A stretch of 64,000 bases of DNA from Pleomorphomonas koreensis DSM 23070 (GCF_000425185.1 NZ_AULH01000006.1:186001-250000), one strand, 5' to 3'; numbered from the stretch's first letter, positions 10,660-19,149 are shown. Numbers and translations: made by a program. Notes: generated by a model not told the origin, from the letters alone.

Positions 10660-11832
10660 ATGACCGGACGCTGGCCGACCATTCTCCTTCTCTGGCTGAG
10701 CGGTGTGCTGGCCGCCGCCCAGCTCGGCAAGATGGCGGCACTCACGCCGGCCATCCGCGCCGAATTTGGCCTGACGCTCGGCGCCGCCGGGCTGATGGTG
10801 TCGCTGATCGAGGCGGGCGGCGCCGGCCTCGGCAGCATCGCCGGCCTCGCGGCGGCGCGCTTCTCGGCGCGTAGCGTGCTGGTCCTCGGGGCGGCGCTGA
10901 TCGCCATGGCGGGCCTCGCGGCGGCCATGGCGCCCGGCATCGGCCTGCTCTACGCGGCACGCTTCGTCGAGGGCCTCGGCTACCTGATGGTGGTGATCGC
11001 CGCGCCGAGCCTGATCGCCCTGGTGTCCGGCCGCGACAGCGCGGCGGCGCTCGCCCTCTGGAGCACCTTCGTGCCGATCGGCATCGCTCTGGGTACCGGC
11101 CTCTCCGGCATCGCCGCCGATGTGGCCGGCTGGCGGCCGATCCTCGCCGTCTGGGCGCTGCTGATGCTGGCAATCCTGCCCGGCACCCTGCGCCTGCCGG
11201 CGATGGCCGAGCACCGGCAGAGCCGGCTTGCCGTACCGCCGCCGGCCGTCTGGGCGCTGGCCATCGGCTTCGGCTTCTACACGACACTGGAAGTCGGCGT
11301 GCTCGGCATGCTGCCGGCCTATCTCACGGACGCTCGCAACTTCGCCATCGGCCCGGCCGGCACGATCACCGGCATCACCTCGGCGGCGACCATCGCCGGC
11401 AGCTACGCGGCCGCCCGCCTGATGCGGCGCGGCGCCGGCCGGCCGCTCGCGCTGATCGGCCTCGGCCTCCTCCTGCCAGCCATGCTGTTCTTCATCGGCT
11501 TTCCCGGCGAGAGTCTGGCCGGGCATCTCGCGGACAATACCGTCGCCCTGGCGGTGATCGCCGCCAACGCCGTTTCCGGTATCGTCGCCGCCGTCGCCTT
11601 CGCCCGCCTGCCGGACCTGCTCCGCCGCAGCGGCGCGCCGCTGTCGCTGGTCACCGCCTCGAACGGCGTGTTCGCCCAGTTCGGCGCCGCCGGATCGCTG
11701 ATTGGCCCGCCGCTGATCGGTTATGCCGCGAGCCGCTGGGGCTGGCCGGTGGTCGCGCCGATGATAGCCGGCCTGTCGCTGCTGTCCTTCCTCGGCTTCG
11801 CATTCGGCGAGCGGCTGGCCGTGCGGCGGTAA
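10660..11832 (+). CDS. MFS transporter
   Basis: A 390-residue major facilitator protein with about 12 membrane helices. Helices 2-3 are joined by a short loop with small residues (SIAGLAAARFSARSVLVLGAAL) where the family A-motif normally sits. The strongly conserved acidic and arginine residues of that motif are not obvious. The style resembles the CynX/NimT branch, which exports or imports small organic anions and nitroimidazole-like drugs. The substrate is unknown. It follows the XRE regulator and converges on mntP. Confidence 0.82.
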   Translation: MTGRWPTILLLWLSGVLAAAQLGKMAALTPAIRAEFGLTLGAAGLMVSLIEAGGAGLGSIAGLAAARFSARSVLVLGAALIAMAGLAAAMAPGIGLLYAARFVEGLGYLMVVIAAPSLIALVSGRDSAAALALWSTFVPIGIALGTGLSGIAADVAGWRPILAVWALLMLAILPGTLRLPAMAEHRQSRLAVPPPAVWALAIGFGFYTTLEVGVLGMLPAYLTDARNFAIGPAGTITGITSAATIAGSYAAARLMRRGAGRPLALIGLGLLLPAMLFFIGFPGESLAGHLADNTVALAVIAANAVSGIVAAVAFARLPDLLRRSGAPLSLVTASNGVFAQFGAAGSLIGPPLIGYAASRWGWPVVAPMIAGLSLLSFLGFAFGERLAVRR

Positions 11833-11876
11833 CGAAGCCGCCGGTTCAGCCGAGATTGTCGATCCGAATGTGCTCG

Positions 11877-12446
11877 CTAGCCGGCGAGATGCTCGCGCAG
11901 GATCAGGCAGCCGAGCCCGATCAGCACCAGACCGCCGACCACCTCGGCCGAGCGGCCGAACCGGTTGCCGATCAGCCGGCCCATCAGCACGCCGCCGGCC
12001 GACATCAGGAAGGTGGTGGCGCCGATGGCCGCCACGATGACGAAAATGTTGGCCTTGATGAAGGCGAGCGACACGCCGACGGCCATGGCGTCGATGGAGG
12101 TGCCGACGGCGGTGAACAGCAGCGTCACCGGCGTGCCGATGAAGCTGGTCTCGCGCCCCTCTCCCTCGTCGGCGCGAAGGGCCAGCAGGATCATACGGCC
12201 GCCGACCAGCGTCAGAAGGCCGAAGGCCAGCCAGTGATCGAAGCGCGCCACATAGGAACTGGCGGCAGCGCCGGCCGTCCAGCCGATCAGCGGCGTGATC
12301 ATCTGCACCACGGCGAACACCGCGCCAACCAGCACGGCATCGCAGATGCGGCAGCCGCGGCGGAGGCTGGCGCCGCCGCTGACCGAGACAAGCAGGCTGT
12401 CGATGGACATGCCCACGGCGAGCACGGCGATGGAGATCGGAGACAT
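11877..12446 (-). CDS. mntP: Manganese efflux pump MntP
   Basis: A 189-residue inner-membrane protein with six predicted helices in two repeats. Each repeat carries the MntP acidic signature (AVGMSIDSLLVSVSGGA near residue 13; AVGTSIDAMAVGVSLAF near residue 115). The family exports Mn2+ and protects from manganese overload. The start at 12446 gives the same N-terminal length as the E. coli protein. No strong Shine-Dalgarno sequence precedes it, which fits translational control by the riboswitch that fills the upstream region. It is convergent with the MFS gene. Confidence 0.93.
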   Translation of the reverse strand: MSPISIAVLAVGMSIDSLLVSVSGGASLRRGCRICDAVLVGAVFAVVQMITPLIGWTAGAAASSYVARFDHWLAFGLLTLVGGRMILLALRADEGEGRETSFIGTPVTLLFTAVGTSIDAMAVGVSLAFIKANIFVIVAAIGATTFLMSAGGVLMGRLIGNRFGRSAEVVGGLVLIGLGCLILREHLAG

Positions 12447-12608
12447 CGCAGATACCAGACGAGCGAAAGACCGGATGGCGTCGTCACACCTCGCTCGAAG
12501 ATGGCGCCACCACGGTCTTGCCGAACCTTCAGGCCGACCGCGCCACGCAATTGAGTGCGAGCATGTTGACGCGGTCCCGTCACAAGCGACGGTGGCTACT
12601 CCCCGATG
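12447..12608 (-). ncRNA. yybP-ykoY manganese riboswitch in the mntP leader
   Basis: On the minus strand the leader of mntP begins with the diagnostic GGGGAGTAGCC block (12594-12604). It continues with GTCAACATGCTCG (12558-12570), GGTTCGGCAAGACCGTGG, and near the gene GGTGTGACGACGCC. These blocks and their order match the yybP-ykoY family, which binds Mn2+ and activates mntP and alx in other proteobacteria. It ends at the mntP start codon. Exact helix boundaries were not computed. Confidence 0.85.
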
Positions 12609-12614
12609 CGGGCG

Positions 12615-12642
12615 GGATAAACAAGGTACAGGCGAAAATCAA
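12615..12642 (-). promoter_or_regulatory. Candidate mntP promoter
   Basis: On the minus strand TTGATT (12637-12642) is followed after 16 bases by TTATCC (12615-12620). This places the transcription start near 12608, immediately before the first conserved block of the riboswitch. The agreement between the promoter position and the RNA's 5' end supports both calls. Confidence 0.5.
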
Positions 12643-12661
12643 GCGATTTCAGGTACTTATA

Positions 12662-12682
12662 TGAAAATGACATTCATTTGCA
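12662..12682. promoter_or_regulatory. Fur/Mur-type palindrome upstream of the mntP promoter
   Basis: A 21-base imperfect palindrome: TGAAAATGA, three bases, TCATTTGCA, with 8 of 9 arm positions complementary. It resembles the Fur-superfamily box recognised in Rhizobiales by the manganese regulator Mur. It lies about 20 bases upstream of the proposed -35 box of mntP, so it would not simply block polymerase at the core promoter. Confidence 0.45.
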
Positions 12683-13022
12683 ACTATCGGCGACCGATGG
12701 CGGAGCGATCGTGCGGCACTATGGTCCTGATGGAATTGCCGTTTCCGGACATGGGCACGGAGGGCTGGACGACAGCCGGCCCACAGCCCTGCGGAGAGCG
12801 AATGGCAACCATGCGGTAAACGGGCAGGCGACGTCGAGCGGTGACCCGCGAAGGGCAGCCGCAAGGAATCGGCGAAGGCGAGGCACTCCAGACCTGCGGC
12901 ACGCCTTTGCCGGCCCGCCCTCCTCCAGCCGGGTGCAGGAAGACAGGCCTTGCTATTGATCCGCGGACGGAATGCCCGTCACGATGCCTGAAGGCAGGCC
13001 ATGGCGAGCGGGGGCGAAATCC
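12683..13022. other. Intergenic stretch without a supported gene
   Basis: This 340-base stretch lies between the mntP control region and the end of the dehydrogenase gene. Short open frames exist on both strands, but none has a ribosome site, a good composition or a recognisable product. I see no terminator with a T-run. Confidence 0.5.
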
Positions 13023-13892
13023 TCACGTCTCCAGCCGGGCGATCAGGCTCGACGTGTCCCAGCGATTGCCGCCGGTTGCTTGAATGTCGGCGTAGAACTG
13101 GTCGACCAGAGCGGTCAGCGGCAGGCGGGCACCGGTGCGCCGCGCCTCGTCGAGCACGATGCCGAGGTCCTTGCGCATCCAGTCGACGGCAAAGCCGAAG
13201 TCGAACTTGCCGGCCGCCATGGTCTGCCAGCGATTCTCCATCTGCCAGCTCTGGGCGGCGCCCTTCGATATGGCGGCGATGGTCTTCTCAACATCGAGGC
13301 CGGAGGACTTGGCGAAGTGGATGGCCTCGGCGAGCCCCTGCACCACGCCGGCAATGCAGATCTGGTTGACCATCTTGGCGAGCTGCCCCGAGCCGGATGG
13401 CCCGAGGTGGACGATTGCCTTGGCATAGGCGGCCATGACCGGCTCGGCGGCGGCGAAGCTCTTGTCGTTGCCGCCGACCATCACCGTCAGCGCGCCGTTC
13501 TCGGCGCCGGCCTGGCCGCCGGACACCGGCGCGTCGAGAAAGTCGAGGCCGAGGGCAACGGCCTTTTCCTGCGATTGACGAGCGACACCGGCCGAGGCGG
13601 TGGTGTGATCGACGAACACCGCGCCCGCCGTCATGCCGGCGAAGGCGCCATCCGGGCCGAGGACCACCGAGCGGAGATCGTCGTCGTTGCCGACGCAGGC
13701 GAAGACGAAGTCGGCGCCGGCTGCCGCCTCGCGCGGCGTCGGCGCGGCAGTGCCGCCGAAAGCCTCGACCCAGGCGTCCGCCTTTTTGGCCGTGCGGTTG
13801 TAGACCGTCACCGCGTGGCCGCCGCGCCGCGCCAAGTGGCCGGCCATCGGATAGCCCATCACGCCGAGACCCAGGAATGCGACCTTTGCCAT
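13023..13892 (-). CDS. NAD(P)-dependent beta-hydroxyacid dehydrogenase (3-hydroxyisobutyrate dehydrogenase family)
   Basis: A 289-residue enzyme with a Rossmann NAD(P) motif at the N-terminus (VAFLGLGVMGYPMAGHLARRG). The substrate signature is DAPVSGGQAGAENGALTVMVGG (about residues 120-140). The catalytic lysine sits in GSGQLAKMVNQICIAG (about residue 170). The family oxidises 3-hydroxyisobutyrate in valine catabolism or reduces tartronate semialdehyde to glycerate (GarR/GlxR). The window also holds a hydroxypyruvate isomerase gene, but 12 kb away, so a shared glyoxylate pathway is only a possibility. The start was set at MAKVAFLG. Four extra upstream codons are open. Confidence 0.88.
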   Translation of the reverse strand: MAKVAFLGLGVMGYPMAGHLARRGGHAVTVYNRTAKKADAWVEAFGGTAAPTPREAAAGADFVFACVGNDDDLRSVVLGPDGAFAGMTAGAVFVDHTTASAGVARQSQEKAVALGLDFLDAPVSGGQAGAENGALTVMVGGNDKSFAAAEPVMAAYAKAIVHLGPSGSGQLAKMVNQICIAGVVQGLAEAIHFAKSSGLDVEKTIAAISKGAAQSWQMENRWQTMAAGKFDFGFAVDWMRKDLGIVLDEARRTGARLPLTALVDQFYADIQATGGNRWDTSSLIARLET

Positions 13893-14065
13893 CTTCAACC
13901 TCACCTATCCATCTGCCGCGATTTCGCCTATCCTTGCCGGCGTTTGTCCTTACCGCATCTATCAAAAGACGCCGGCCCGAACCAGATGCCAGCGATGCGG
14001 CGGCCGGGGAACCATTTTATAGCCGGCGCGTTGAAGTCACCGACAGGACCAAACTGGAGGCAGTC

Positions 14066-14341
14066 ATGAAAGTTCTTGCTATTGCAGTCACCGCTCTGGC
14101 GCTGGGTCTCGGCGCCTGTGCCAACCAGACGCCCAACCAGCAGCGCGTCACCACCGGCGCTGCCATTGGCGCCCTGGGCGGCGCGGCAATCGGCGGCATC
14201 GCCGGCGGCGGCAAGGGTGCGGCGATCGGTGCAGTGGCCGGCGGCATTGGCGGCGCGGCGGTGGCTGGCGCCACGGCTCAGCGGGAAGACTGCATTGCCT
14301 ACGACCGCTACGGCCGCGCCTACCGGGCGCCCTGCCGCTAA
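14066..14341 (+). CDS. Glycine-zipper lipoprotein
   Basis: A 91-residue small lipoprotein. The signal peptide ends in a lipobox (LGLGAC, acylated Cys near residue 18). The mature part has a long glycine-rich zipper (GAAIGALGGAAIGGIAGGGKGAAIG and repeats, about residues 30-72) and a short tail with two cysteines (REDCIAYDRYGRAYRAPC). Such proteins associate with the envelope and often respond to stress; the precise role is unknown. A ribosome site (CTGGAGG) precedes the ATG at 14066. The gene is divergent from the dehydrogenase and ends before a strong terminator. Confidence 0.85.
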   Translation: MKVLAIAVTALALGLGACANQTPNQQRVTTGAAIGALGGAAIGGIAGGGKGAAIGAVAGGIGGAAVAGATAQREDCIAYDRYGRAYRAPCR

Positions 14342-14393
14342 CGGCTCGTCCGTCGGAGAATTGCGGGACGGCTGCGTTCCCCTCTCTCACGCA

Positions 14394-14428
14394 AGGCCCG
14401 AGGCTACCCGCCTCGGGCCTTGTGCTTT
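14394..14428 (+). terminator. Intrinsic terminator between lipoprotein and permease genes
   Basis: A perfect 10-base-pair stem (AGGCCCGAGG, 14394-14403; CCTCGGGCCT, 14411-14420) with a 7-base loop, followed by TGTGCTTTTC. The two flanking genes converge here, and the hairpin can serve both, though the T-rich side favours the plus strand. Confidence 0.8.
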
Positions 14429-15256
14429 TCAGCGCCTCAAATGGCGGGTGAGGCGGCGCTCCATCAGTTCCCACAAGCGTCGCAACACCTCGACGGTGGC
14501 GAGGTAGATCACCGCCGCCCAGATGTAGACCTGTAGATCGTAGGTCTTGGAGAAGACGTAGCGGGTCTGCCCCATCAGATCGAGCACGGTGATGATCGAG
14601 GCGATCGCCGACGCCTTGATCATCAGGATCACCTCGTTGCCGTAGGGCCGCAGCGCGGTGATCAGCGCCTGTGGCAGGATCACCTTGCGCATGGTGGTGA
14701 AATGGCGAAGGCCGAGCGAATCGGCGGCCTGCCACTGGCCGGCCGGCACGGCGCGGATGGCGCCGGCCAGGATTTCCGCCTGATAGGCGGCGGTGTTCAG
14801 CGAAAAGGTGAGCACGGCGCAGAAATAGGCGTCGCGAAAGAATACCCACAGCCCCACCGCCTTCAGCGCGTCGGTGAACTGGCCGGCGCCGTAGTAGACG
14901 AGGAAGGTCTGGGCGAGCAGCGGCGTGCCGCGGAAGAAGTAGGAATAACCGAAGGCGATGCCGCCGATGACCGGGTTGGCGGACATGCGGCCAGCGGCGA
15001 CCGGGATCGAGATGACGGCGCCGAGCAGCAGCGACATGGTGACCAGGTGCAGCGTCACCCAGATGCCCTGAACGATGCGCGGGCCGTATTTGGCCACCTT
15101 CTCGGGATCGTATCCGACGATCAGCATGTAGACGATGGAGACCCCGAGCAGCGCCCAGAGCACCATCAGCAGCAGGCCGATGACACGGGCGCCGGTCCAG
15201 CGGCGACGGGCGGCGGCGGGCGGCCGCTCGGTGGAGGGAGCGTCGACGTAGGCCAT
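14429..15256 (-). CDS. Amino-acid ABC transporter permease (HisM-like)
   Basis: A 275-residue inner-membrane permease of the polar amino acid/opine uptake family. After a cytoplasmic head it has about five helices and the conserved permease loop (EILAGAIRAVPAGQWQAADSLGLRHFTTMRKVILPQAL, about residues 165-205), which docks with the ATPase. It follows the HisQ-like permease with a one-base stop/start overlap (TGATG), so the two are translationally coupled. Together with the binding protein upstream it makes an importer for a charged amino acid such as arginine, lysine, ornithine or an opine. No ATPase gene follows in the window. Confidence 0.9.
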   Translation of the reverse strand: MAYVDAPSTERPPAAARRRWTGARVIGLLLMVLWALLGVSIVYMLIVGYDPEKVAKYGPRIVQGIWVTLHLVTMSLLLGAVISIPVAAGRMSANPVIGGIAFGYSYFFRGTPLLAQTFLVYYGAGQFTDALKAVGLWVFFRDAYFCAVLTFSLNTAAYQAEILAGAIRAVPAGQWQAADSLGLRHFTTMRKVILPQALITALRPYGNEVILMIKASAIASIITVLDLMGQTRYVFSKTYDLQVYIWAAVIYLATVEVLRRLWELMERRLTRHLRR

Positions 15257-15966
15257 CAGCGCCTCCCTTCGCCGCGTTCCGCCCAGGCCGACACGCGGCG
15301 CAGGCCGAAGGACGAGATGATCGACATGACGAGATAGAGCGAGCAGGCCACAAAGAAGAAGAAGAACGCCTGCTTGGTGACGCCGACGGCGATGTTGGTG
15401 TTGCGGAGAAGGTCGCTGAGGCCGATCACCGACACCAGCGACGTATCCTTCAGGAGATTGAGCCAGAGATTGGAGAGGCCCGGCAGCGCCAGCCGGACCA
15501 GCTGCGGCAGGATGACCAGCAGCATGGTGCGCGAGCGCGACAGGCCGAGCGCGTAGGCGCCCTCGTACTGGCCGAGGGTGATGCCCTTAAAGGCCGACAG
15601 GAACACCTCGCTGGCATAGGAGGAGAACACCAGCGCCAGCGCGATCATGCCGGCGAGATAACTGTTGATCTCGAAGGGGGTGCCGAACAAGAGGCGCCAC
15701 AGCGCCGACATCGCCATCTGACCGCCGTAGTAGATCAGGAACAGCGTCAGCAATTCGGGCAGGCCGCGGAAGATCGTCGTGTAGACGTGGGCGGCGTTGC
15801 GCAGCAGCGGCTCGGACGAGTTCTTGGCGACGGCGATCAGAAAACCGATGAGAAGGCCAAGCGGCAGCGTGGCCAGCGCCAGCGTCACGGTCACCAGGAC
15901 GCCGCGCGCCAGTTCGTCGCCCCAGCCGCTGTCACCGAAGGACAGCAGTTGCATGTAGTTGGCCAT
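15256..15966 (-). CDS. Amino-acid ABC transporter permease (HisQ-like)
   Basis: A 236-residue permease and partner of the HisM-like protein downstream. It has about five helices and the same cytoplasmic loop motif (EVFLSAFKGITLGQYEGAYALGLSRSRTMLLVILPQ, about residues 115-150). The motif GLPELLTLFLIYYGG is typical of the HisQ/ArtQ branch. It is separated from the upstream binding-protein gene by 234 bases that hold a strong hairpin, an arrangement that usually allows much more binding protein than permease to be made. Confidence 0.9.
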   Translation of the reverse strand: MANYMQLLSFGDSGWGDELARGVLVTVTLALATLPLGLLIGFLIAVAKNSSEPLLRNAAHVYTTIFRGLPELLTLFLIYYGGQMAMSALWRLLFGTPFEINSYLAGMIALALVFSSYASEVFLSAFKGITLGQYEGAYALGLSRSRTMLLVILPQLVRLALPGLSNLWLNLLKDTSLVSVIGLSDLLRNTNIAVGVTKQAFFFFFVACSLYLVMSIISSFGLRRVSAWAERGEGRR

Positions 15967-16133
15967 CAGGCCGGTCTCCCCAACAGCGCCCCCGGCGCCT
16001 CGTCCCGGAGCAAAAGCGGACCCCAGCCGGAACGCATGTCAGCCCGGCCCCCGGCCATATCCGCCGGATCGGAAATCTTGGCAAGCCCCCGCGCGGATGC
16101 TTTGCCGCCTTTCGAGCCTTGCGCGCACCGAAA

Positions 16134-16172
16134 GCGGCGCGGGATCGCCTCGTCAAGCAAATCCCGCGCCGC
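16134..16172 (-). promoter_or_regulatory. Intercistronic hairpin between binding-protein and permease genes
   Basis: A perfect 12-base-pair inverted repeat (GCGGCGCGGGAT, 16134-16145; ATCCCGCGCCGC, 16161-16172) with a 15-base loop. It lies about 30 bases after the binding-protein stop on the minus strand. There is no following T-run, so it looks like a transcript-stabilising or partial-termination element rather than a full terminator. Confidence 0.6.
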
Positions 16173-16200
16173 ATCGATCGATGGTTCCGGATGCTCCGTC

Positions 16201-16980
16201 TCAGCCGCCGTAGACGTCGAAGTCGAAGTACTTCTGGTTGATCTCCTGGTACTTGCCATTGGCGCGGATCGCCTTGATGGCCGCCGAGAACATGTCGCGC
16301 AGGTCGGTGTCCTCCTTGCGGACGCCGATGGCGGCGCCGGGGCCGTGGATCTCGCGGATCGGCGTGATGGTGCCGACCAGCTTGCAGCAGGCGCCGGCCT
16401 CGGTCTTCAGCCACTGGGAGAGGACGACCACATCGTCGTTGGCGGCGTCGAGGCGGCCGTTTTCGAGATCGAGCTTGTATTCGTCGGCGGTGGGATAGGC
16501 CTTGAGTTCGCTCTTGGTCAGCACCTTCTCAACAAAGTCGGCGTGCATGGTCGACACCTGCGCGCCGATCGTCTTGCCGGCGAGATCGTCCGGCGTCACG
16601 CCCTTGATGTCGGTGTCCTTCGGCGCGACGATGGCCGGCGGCGTGTTGTAGTACTTCTCCGAGAAGTCGATGACCTTCTTGCGTTCGTCGGTCGCCGACA
16701 TCGAGGCGATGATGGCGTCGAACTTGCCGGCGAGCAGCGCCGGGATCATGCCGTCCCAGTCCTGGGCGACCACCTCGCATTCCACCTTCATCTCGTCGCA
16801 GAGGGCGAGCGCGATGTCGACGTCGAAGCCCTTCATCTTACCGTCGGTGTCGACGTAGTTGAACGGCGGATAGGCGCCCTCGGTACCGATGATGACCTTC
16901 TTCCACTCCTTGGCCGCGGCGCCGCCGAGCGACAGCGCGACGAGGGCGGCGGCGGTGACGAGTGTCTTGGCGAACTTCAT
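16201..16980 (-). CDS. Amino-acid ABC transporter substrate-binding protein (family 3)
   Basis: A 259-residue periplasmic binding protein. The signal peptide covers about residues 1-23 (MKFAKTLVTAAALVALSLGG, then AAA). The mature protein starts with the family-3 signature (VIIGTEGAYPPFNYVDTDGKMKGFDVDIA) and has the ligand-contact block MSATDERKKVIDFSEKYYNTP. It resembles lysine/arginine/ornithine or octopine binders. Extra cysteines (ALCDEMKVECE; GACCKLVG) could form disulfides, as in LAO-type proteins. A GC-rich hairpin lies about 27-57 bases upstream of the ATG (near 17007-17037), possibly in the 5' untranslated region. It is the first gene of the transporter cluster. Confidence 0.92.
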   Translation of the reverse strand: MKFAKTLVTAAALVALSLGGAAAKEWKKVIIGTEGAYPPFNYVDTDGKMKGFDVDIALALCDEMKVECEVVAQDWDGMIPALLAGKFDAIIASMSATDERKKVIDFSEKYYNTPPAIVAPKDTDIKGVTPDDLAGKTIGAQVSTMHADFVEKVLTKSELKAYPTADEYKLDLENGRLDAANDDVVVLSQWLKTEAGACCKLVGTITPIREIHGPGAAIGVRKEDTDLRDMFSAAIKAIRANGKYQEINQKYFDFDVYGG

Positions 16981-17204
16981 GTTTATCCCCTCTGAACCTC
17001 TTTGATCGGCCGCGGCTGCGGCGGTCGCAGCCGGCCGACGGACCCCGTTTATTCTCAATGCGGGCGCCGCCGGAGTTCAAATCCTGCGTCGCGGCGGCAA
17101 TCCGCGCACGAACTTTTCGTCGGATCGGCGCCATGCCTAAACCTTGTGCGAAAGCCGACCCGCCTACATCTTCAACTCATTCGGCGGCCGGATGCAACGG
17201 GACA

Positions 17205-17861
17205 TTACTGCGCCGGCCCGGATTCCGCACGCCGGGATGACCACGGACGGTCGGCGGCGATCGCTTCGGCCGCCGCCGCGAGGTCGTCTGGCGCGTTGAC
17301 GTTGAGGAAGGGGTCGACCGCCCTTCCCCCGACGATCGCCCGGGGAAAGGTTACGGTCCGTAGCGGCGCGCCTGCGAGGAAGGTCAGCACTCGCCGCTGT
17401 CCCGCCGCGAGGAAGCCGGCAAGGCGCGGCTCGGCGTCGAGCGGCCACAGCGCGCAGAGCGGCGCCCGCCCGTTCGGTCCCTCGGCGACGATGACGGCAT
17501 CCGCATCGCCGATCGCTTCGGCAAGACGGGCGGCGAGGTCGGCCGGCAGGAACGGCAGGTCGACCGGCGCGGTCAGGAGATGGGTCGGCCGGACCGGCAG
17601 CGCGGCGGCCCAGCGGAGCCCGGCCAGCACACCGGCGAACGGTCCCTCGAAAGTCGGCGCCTCGTCGTGCAGAACCGGCAGGGTGAGGCCGGGCAAGTCG
17701 ATATCCGGCGGCAGGCTGACGGCGAGATGCTCGACCTGCGGCGCCAGCAGGGCGGCCGTCCGGTCGAGCAGCGTGGCGCCGTCGAGCACGGCAAGAGCCT
17801 TCGGCGTGCCCATGCGGCTTGAGCGCCCTCCGGCGAGGATGAGACCGGCAAATGTCGTCAT
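17205..17861 (-). CDS. mobA: Molybdenum cofactor guanylyltransferase MobA
   Basis: A 218-residue nucleotidyltransferase. The N-terminal GTP-binding loop reads GLILAGGRSSRMGTPKAL (about residues 5-22). Further on are PVLHDEAPTFEGPFAGVLAGLRWA and the metal-site region TAPVDLPFLP. The tail has FLNVNAPDDL, the usual MobA C-terminal motif. It attaches GMP to molybdopterin to make the dinucleotide cofactor for the DMSO-reductase family. The start at 17861 was chosen because it gives MTTFAGLILAGG; the open extension upstream lacks likeness. It is divergent from mrp. moaA is the only other cofactor gene here. Confidence 0.92.
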   Translation of the reverse strand: MTTFAGLILAGGRSSRMGTPKALAVLDGATLLDRTAALLAPQVEHLAVSLPPDIDLPGLTLPVLHDEAPTFEGPFAGVLAGLRWAAALPVRPTHLLTAPVDLPFLPADLAARLAEAIGDADAVIVAEGPNGRAPLCALWPLDAEPRLAGFLAAGQRRVLTFLAGAPLRTVTFPRAIVGGRAVDPFLNVNAPDDLAAAAEAIAADRPWSSRRAESGPAQ

Positions 17862-17997
17862 GCCCCAAGTGAACGGCATCTGGAGGAACCGGGCAAGCCC
17901 CCCGCAGGTTCGGCCAGCATGCTTGCCCTGCCGCAAATTCACTCCCGATCCCGCGCGTTATGGATTAGGTAGAGCAAAAGCCAATTCGGAGCCCGCC

Positions 17998-19125
17998 ATG
18001 CCAAGCCTCAAGGACCAAGTCGCCGCCGCTCTCAGCAAGATCACCATGCCTGGAACGGGCAAGGACATCGTCGCGGCCGGCGCCGTGTCGGACATCTACG
18101 AGAAGGACGGCAAGGTGATGCTGTCGATCTCGGTGCCCTCCGACAAGGCCTCCCGCTTCGAGCCGATCCGCGCGGCGGCCGAGGCGGCGGTGAAGTCGGT
18201 GCCCGGCGTCGTCAAGGCGACGGTGGCGCTGACCGCCGAGGTGGCGCCCGGCAGCGCGCCGCGTCAGGCGCCGCCGGCGCAGGGCCATGATCACGGACAC
18301 AGCCATGCCATGCCGGCCAAGAATGCCATTCCCGGCGTCAAGTCGATCATCGCCGTCGCCTCTGGCAAGGGCGGCGTCGGCAAGTCGACGACGGCGGTCA
18401 ACTTCGCGCTGGCGCTGGCGGCACGCGGCCTCAAGGTCGGCATTCTCGACGCCGACATCTACGGCCCGTCGGTGCCGCGGCTGATGGGTCTCAGCGGCGA
18501 GAAGCCGGAGATGGGCGAGGATCGCCGGCTGGTGCCGCTCGAGAACTACGGCCTCAAGGTGATGTCGATCGGCTTCCTGGTCGACGAGGAGACGCCGATG
18601 ATCTGGCGGGCGCCGATGGCCGTCTCGGCGCTGACGCAGATGCTGCGCGAGAGTGCCTGGGGCGATCTCGACGTGCTGGTGGTCGACATGCCGCCCGGCA
18701 CCGGCGACGTGCAGCTGACCATGGCGCAGCAGGTGCCACTGACCGGCGCGGTCATCGTCTCGACGCCGCAGGATCTCGCCCTGCTCGACGCGCGGCGTGG
18801 CGTCGCCATGTTCCAGAAGGTGGAGGTGCCCGTGCTCGGCATCGTCGAGAACATGGCCTATTTCGTCTGCCCCAACTGCGGCACCCACCACGACATCTTC
18901 GGCCACGGCGGCGCGGCCGAGGAAGCCCGCCGCATCGGCGTGCCCTTCCTCGGCGAGGTGCCGCTGGAGATGCGCATCCGCGAGACGTCGGACGCCGGCC
19001 TGCCGGTGGTGGCGACCGAGCCGGCCGGCCCGCACGCCGAATCCTACCTCGCCATCGCCGGCCGCGTGCTCGACGCGCTGGCCGGCAAGCCGCAACGGGC
19101 GGCGCCGCGCATCGTCATCGAGTGA
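17998..19125 (+). CDS. apbC: Iron-sulfur cluster carrier protein Mrp/ApbC
   Basis: A 375-residue P-loop ATPase. An N-terminal DUF59/MIP18 domain (about residues 1-85) is joined by a His-rich linker (GHDHGHSH, about residue 100) to the ATPase core. The deviant Walker A motif is ASGKGGVGKSTTAVN (about residue 120), the Walker B region is LVVDMPPGTGD, and the bridging-cluster CxxC is FVCPNCGTHH (about residue 300). It carries and transfers Fe-S clusters in the cytoplasm. The much longer open frame upstream overlaps mobA on the other strand and is spurious; the ATG at 17998 gives the family start. Confidence 0.95.
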   Translation: MPSLKDQVAAALSKITMPGTGKDIVAAGAVSDIYEKDGKVMLSISVPSDKASRFEPIRAAAEAAVKSVPGVVKATVALTAEVAPGSAPRQAPPAQGHDHGHSHAMPAKNAIPGVKSIIAVASGKGGVGKSTTAVNFALALAARGLKVGILDADIYGPSVPRLMGLSGEKPEMGEDRRLVPLENYGLKVMSIGFLVDEETPMIWRAPMAVSALTQMLRESAWGDLDVLVVDMPPGTGDVQLTMAQQVPLTGAVIVSTPQDLALLDARRGVAMFQKVEVPVLGIVENMAYFVCPNCGTHHDIFGHGGAAEEARRIGVPFLGEVPLEMRIRETSDAGLPVVATEPAGPHAESYLAIAGRVLDALAGKPQRAAPRIVIE

Positions 19126-19149
19126 GCACCGCTGCGCTGGAGTCCGGGA

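Noticed and set aside
12830-12905. A stretch with CCGCGAAGGG, GGCGAAGGCGAGG and GACCTGC that recalls parts of a cobalamin riboswitch
   Set aside because: The blocks are not in the right form or order, the GCCACTG core is missing and no plus-strand gene follows.
17002-17997. A long in-frame N-terminal extension of Mrp
   Set aside because: It runs antisense through mobA, is Arg/Ser/Ala-rich and has no family likeness; the ATG at 17998 gives the normal Mrp start.
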